From positions 84,983-148,982 of the forward strand of contig VCMS01000003.1 of the NCBI GenBank assembly GCA_022539475.1: a DNA stretch of 64,000 bases. Direction: 5' to 3'. This stretch comes from Gracilaria domingensis. Lineage: Eukaryota; Rhodophyta; Florideophyceae; Gracilariales; Gracilariaceae. Below, in pieces: positions 60,748-64,000 of the stretch. Under the pieces are notes generated by a model. It was given only the letters and a program-made list of their open reading frames with translations, was not told where the DNA came from and ran no database searches. The position numbers and the translations under genes are program-made. The stretch's first letter is position 1, and each line of letters starts with the position of its first letter.

Positions 60748-61699
60748 TGACTGAGACCAACTGAGATTGCCCACTCCAAAATTGAACTAATCAGTTATGT
60801 ACAAGAGGCGCAGGAGCGCACTGCCCATTTTCAGATCGTATCATGCGCTTTGTTCTTCCCATTGAATGTGTCCCCATGCAGCTAAACAGTTTAGCTGAAG
60901 ATTTCCATCCAAGAACGACTAGAAAGGCAACCAGTGTTTTTGAGCTAGATTTACAATCTTTGTATAAGGACATAAACTCTTCCTCCTTCTAACTTGTAAT
61001 TGTACAATTCTCGGCATCACATGATCCGCGTGACGCTGTTCAGAACCAAAAAGACAGCATTTCTCGCCCCTTTCACTAGATGCTTCATTGACAAATAGTG
61101 TACCTAGAAATTAGTGGAGCGGAAAAGACGGACAGTACTGTAGCTCTTCCCGCTCTGTAGAAGGCACAGAAGCAGCGGTGCTAGATCCTCCTTGGGTGCT
61201 CTTCTGAGGCGGATATGTCCTCTCTCTATCCTCTCTCTAAACTCTACAACGCAGCTGTTCGACGCATTGAGCATCGTCGCCTTCAAAATCAAAAAGACCT
61301 GATGTATTCCGAACCGAAGGTTTTCGGAGGCCGGAGGTCGATGAGTTGTGGGAATGCGATTCTTTCTGAAGTCTTACAGACCCTGGACGATAATCTGTCA
61401 CGGAGGCGTGAGCAAACCAGATTGGAGGTCGAGAATGTCTTATTTTACGCTTAAAAAATCTTAAACACTCAATTGCTTTTGAGCGAATTGTTTGCTCAGC
61501 TGTGTCGTACAACGCTTTTGGCAGACGTGACCGAAGGTCATTCTCAATGTAATGTCCGCCAACACCAGCGCCGAACCGCGCGCCTTATACGACACGCCGT
61601 CGAACCCACAGCATTTCCTGCGGCTATGCTAGCTTTCGTCTAGCTTGAAAGACTTCAACGTCCCTCACTGCTGTCTACCTCCGGCCAAATTCTCTGAAC
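60748..61699. other. Spacer, nothing firm
   Basis: This is 950 bp. A 79-codon ATG frame at 61215-61454 (MSSLYPLSKLYNAAVRRIEH) is polar and basic with no family, and I do not call it. The final 150 bp are the likely promoter and 5'UTR of the membrane-protein gene. Confidence 0.4.
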
Positions 61700-63148
61700 A
61701 TGCGTCGCGTCGTTGCACTGTTCTTTCTGCTTTCTGTTCTGCTGGGTGTAGCCCTAGCTGACTATGGTCGCGAAGAGCGGGACCTAGGTCCTCCGGACGA
61801 AGACCTCATAAGTGATCCAGAGGTTCTCGAAGACGACGCTAGCATACCTGCTGATGATGAATCTTTGGCAAATGTCGAGAAGGAAAGCAATGATCTGGCC
61901 GCAAAACTGCTGGAAATGGAACGGCTCAAGACCCGAATCAAGTCAAAGAATGAACTTCTTAATCGCGTGAAGAAGCTGCGGAGCACCCTTGACGATACTG
62001 AAAAGCTCGAAAAGGAGGTAAAGGAGGAAGAGACAAAAGCGGAGGAAGATTTGAATCTATCTGTCAAGAAGAAGAACGAAACGTTTGACGAAAAAGAGCA
62101 TATCGCACACGAAAGAAGAGATATTGAGCGCCGCACAGATGAAGTTCATGAAGAAGAGAAGAAGTTCGCTGCCGAGCTTTTGCAGATTGAAGAACAGAGA
62201 AAGGCAAAGGAAACAGAGCAGAACGAGTTGGAAGAGGAACACAAGCGTTTAGTGGAGGACATGCAAGTTCTTGTAGAGCGATTTAGAGAAAACGGGTTGC
62301 ATTCTTGGTTAGAGCAAAAGCTCAAAGATTCCCCCCCTGTTATTCGCGAGACAATTCTCAAATCCGGTTCTGTACTGGATCCTGTTCTAGACGGTATTGA
62401 AGATGTTGCCCAGTTGAATGAACATCTCACCTCAGAGACTACAGAGGCCATCACCCAATATTTGCCAGCCATCAAGAGTAGTCCGTTCTATACCGGTCTT
62501 ATTTTCTACGTTATTCTACTTGTTCCTATTGTCACCGTGACATGGCTGGTAACGAAGATTCGAGCTCGACTTTCAATGCTCACAGTTGAACACTACCTTA
62601 TAGCGATTAACTTGTACTTTGGTATACTGAGCCTTGCTTGTGCTATAATGACAGTCGTTGGTAAGACGGATATCCTCATTGTATTCAGGCATCGTTCCAA
62701 ACATGTTGCCGAAACCTTTATGATTCTCCATGGCTTTATGTTTATGATTCTCCTTGTTCTTCATGGAATTACAGCCTATGTGTCCGGCTCACGAAAAGAT
62801 TTTGCTCAATACGTTGGAATATCATGCGTTGGACTTCATTTCTTCATGAATGCCTACAAACGTACCATTCTTGACCAGGATCCTAACATTGGAGCCCCGG
62901 CGTATGCGGTATACGCATTCTTTTTCTTATACACTCTTTATGACCGAGGAATGCATATCCTCGAGGCCGCTGTACAGGATAAGAGGAACAGTGCAGCGGC
63001 TTTTCGGACCTACCCTGGATCGTCATCGCAAAGTCTTCCAGTAACTACAAAATCCACGGAGAAAGGAGATAACACGGTGTACTTCGCAGGCCTGCCCGTT
63101 TTCAATGGCCCTGCGCAAGCATCGTTGGATGATGCAAAGAATATCTGA
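61700..63148 (+). CDS. Signal-peptide, coiled-coil, multipass membrane protein (482 aa)
   Basis: The ATG at 61700 gives a signal peptide (VVALFFLLSVLLGVALA), then an acidic segment and a long charged coiled coil at about residues 55-200 (heptad-rich KNELLNRVKKLRSTLDDTEK and so on). Four or five membrane spans follow: about 262-286 (FYTGLIFYVILLVPIVTVTW), 298-320, 338-360, perhaps 368-385, and 399-413. The C-terminal 60 residues are polar. The layout is a luminal or extracellular coiled coil tethered to a multipass membrane domain. Plant and algal genomes have proteins of this kind that I cannot name with confidence, and I do not claim a function. The frame is uninterrupted, without an intron. 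Confidence 0.8.
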   Translation: MRRVVALFFLLSVLLGVALADYGREERDLGPPDEDLISDPEVLEDDASIPADDESLANVEKESNDLAAKLLEMERLKTRIKSKNELLNRVKKLRSTLDDTEKLEKEVKEEETKAEEDLNLSVKKKNETFDEKEHIAHERRDIERRTDEVHEEEKKFAAELLQIEEQRKAKETEQNELEEEHKRLVEDMQVLVERFRENGLHSWLEQKLKDSPPVIRETILKSGSVLDPVLDGIEDVAQLNEHLTSETTEAITQYLPAIKSSPFYTGLIFYVILLVPIVTVTWLVTKIRARLSMLTVEHYLIAINLYFGILSLACAIMTVVGKTDILIVFRHRSKHVAETFMILHGFMFMILLVLHGITAYVSGSRKDFAQYVGISCVGLHFFMNAYKRTILDQDPNIGAPAYAVYAFFFLYTLYDRGMHILEAAVQDKRNSAAAFRTYPGSSSQSLPVTTKSTEKGDNTVYFAGLPVFNGPAQASLDDAKNI

Positions 63149-63774
63149 GAAGCTCTTCGAGACGCTTTCGTAGAACTTGAACTACTAACCGTCTATGACA
63201 AACTTGGTTGCCACGCTGAGATAACTTGACCATATCCTTGTGCGAGCGAAACATGTACCCTACTTGAGCCTCGCAAACTTTGCCTCTAATTCGCAAATGT
63301 TTCGGAACCTGGCTCGCTTCATTATGGCCAGGCTTTAATCGTCTTCCGCACAAGACACATTATCGAATCACGTTCATGTACCAGCTGCTATGGACGCTTT
63401 CTCGAAGAAATACTGTCTCGCGGTCTCGTGCTTAAAAACTATGGAGTTACGCACATGTTAGATATTTCTAAGAATTTACTTTTGTACCTGCCATTATTAG
63501 CTGCTAAAGATACAATGGGTTTCAATTCGAAGTGCCGCACGTCAGGTGCCCCCATCTTCAATTCGACCGAAAGCCTGTGGTCCCGCTTGCACGGCAAAAT
63601 GTGACTGTCGTTCCTCATGCAATCGATTTCTTGACCACTTCTCAGAGAATCCATTTTGCAAAAGCATATAATCCAGCGCTGTTATCAAGTCTGTTCGACG
63701 TCATTGGCAAACGATTAGTTCGCATTCTGCTCTTCGGCCATGCGAATGCTAAGAGACCTAGATTGGCTTTCGAG
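63149..63774. other. Spacer before the last partial gene, nothing recognised
   Basis: This is 626 bp with overlapping short frames on the reverse strand (for example 63642-63929) that I take as chance. It probably contains the 3'UTR of the membrane-protein gene and the promoter of the gene starting at 63775. Confidence 0.35.
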
Positions 63775-64000
63775 ATGAAGGTAAGACTAACGATCGTCAC
63801 GTTTGCTACATTGCTTTTCGCCCGCAGTACTTTGGCACAAGCCACATCGACAGCATCAAACGACAGAGTGCGTTTTACCAATGTAGCATCCGCCCCTTTT
63901 GGCAAGTTAAGGCCGGTCCCTTCCATCAATGGCCAAGGTGAAGCTCAAGGTGCGGAACTGGATGTCCGAAGTTCAACACAACAGCATTTTCCACCGCAAG
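63775..64000 (+). CDS. Partial gene: secreted or membrane protein, N-terminus only
   Basis: ATG at 63775; the frame stays open to the window edge (75 codons plus one base), so the gene is cut. It starts with a strong signal peptide (VRLTIVTFATLLFARSTLAQ), followed by a polar, Ser/Thr/Gln-rich segment (RPVPSINGQGEAQGAELDVR). The rest is outside the window, so the family cannot be named. Its start overlaps a reverse-strand shadow frame. Confidence 0.6.
   Translation, partial: MKVRLTIVTFATLLFARSTLAQATSTASNDRVRFTNVASAPFGKLRPVPSINGQGEAQGAELDVRSSTQQHFPPQ

Noticed and set aside
61215-61454. 79-codon ATG frame MSSLYPLSKLYNAAVRRIEH
   Set aside because: Short and polar without a domain, and without promoter or neighbour support; could be real but is not supportable.

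Overview
The window looks like nuclear DNA of an intron-poor eukaryotic alga. My best guess is a florideophyte red alga of the Chondrus type. The reasons are: most protein genes are single uninterrupted frames; three genes have one short GT-AG intron each (153, 71 and 95 bp); gene clusters are separated by several kb of decayed repeats, including a Ty3/Gypsy relic; base composition is mixed; and the gene set includes meiotic MSH4, an RsfS/Iojap protein with a transit-like N-terminus and an SPX-SLC13 phosphate transporter. The genus is inference from memory. I see no bacterial operon structure, tRNA, rRNA or CRISPR.

Layout. 0-6 kb: two convergent paralogous Cys-rich secreted proteins, a DEDDy exonuclease (EXD1-like) and a YHM2-like mitochondrial carrier. 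6-11.6 kb: a foldback element and a minisatellite of about 32 units. 11.6-15 kb: a JMJD7-type hydroxylase and a PWI/RS-type splicing factor. 15-20 kb: decayed sequence with a Gypsy fossil. 20-23.5 kb: two unrecognised genes. 23.5-27.8 kb: a CpG-dense island, then AT-rich spacer. 27.8-40.2 kb: a GT92-like glycosyltransferase, MSH4 sharing a divergent promoter with a large unknown protein, RsfS, and a MESD-like ER chaperone. 40.2-53.2 kb: a CpG-dense promoter island, a PH-domain AGC kinase, an SPX-SLC13 phosphate transporter and a GIGYF-type GYF protein. 53.2-64 kb: an inverted pair of about 640-bp repeats, a nested inverted-repeat element, a hemerythrin-like protein ending 1 bp from a METTL25-like methyltransferase, a DeSI-PUL protein, a coiled-coil multipass membrane protein, and the start of a secreted protein cut by the window edge.

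The genes are a housekeeping mix, not one pathway. Loose themes are RNA and translation control (PWI protein, GYF protein, RsfS), secretion (two Cys-rich proteins, MESD-like chaperone, glycosyltransferase) and phosphate sensing (SPX transporter). The features I find most unusual are the CpG-dense islands with Z-DNA-prone or palindromic cores next to divergent promoters, the paralog pair with very different GC content, the minisatellite, the inverted repeat pair, and the glycosyltransferase whose frame continues past its stop.
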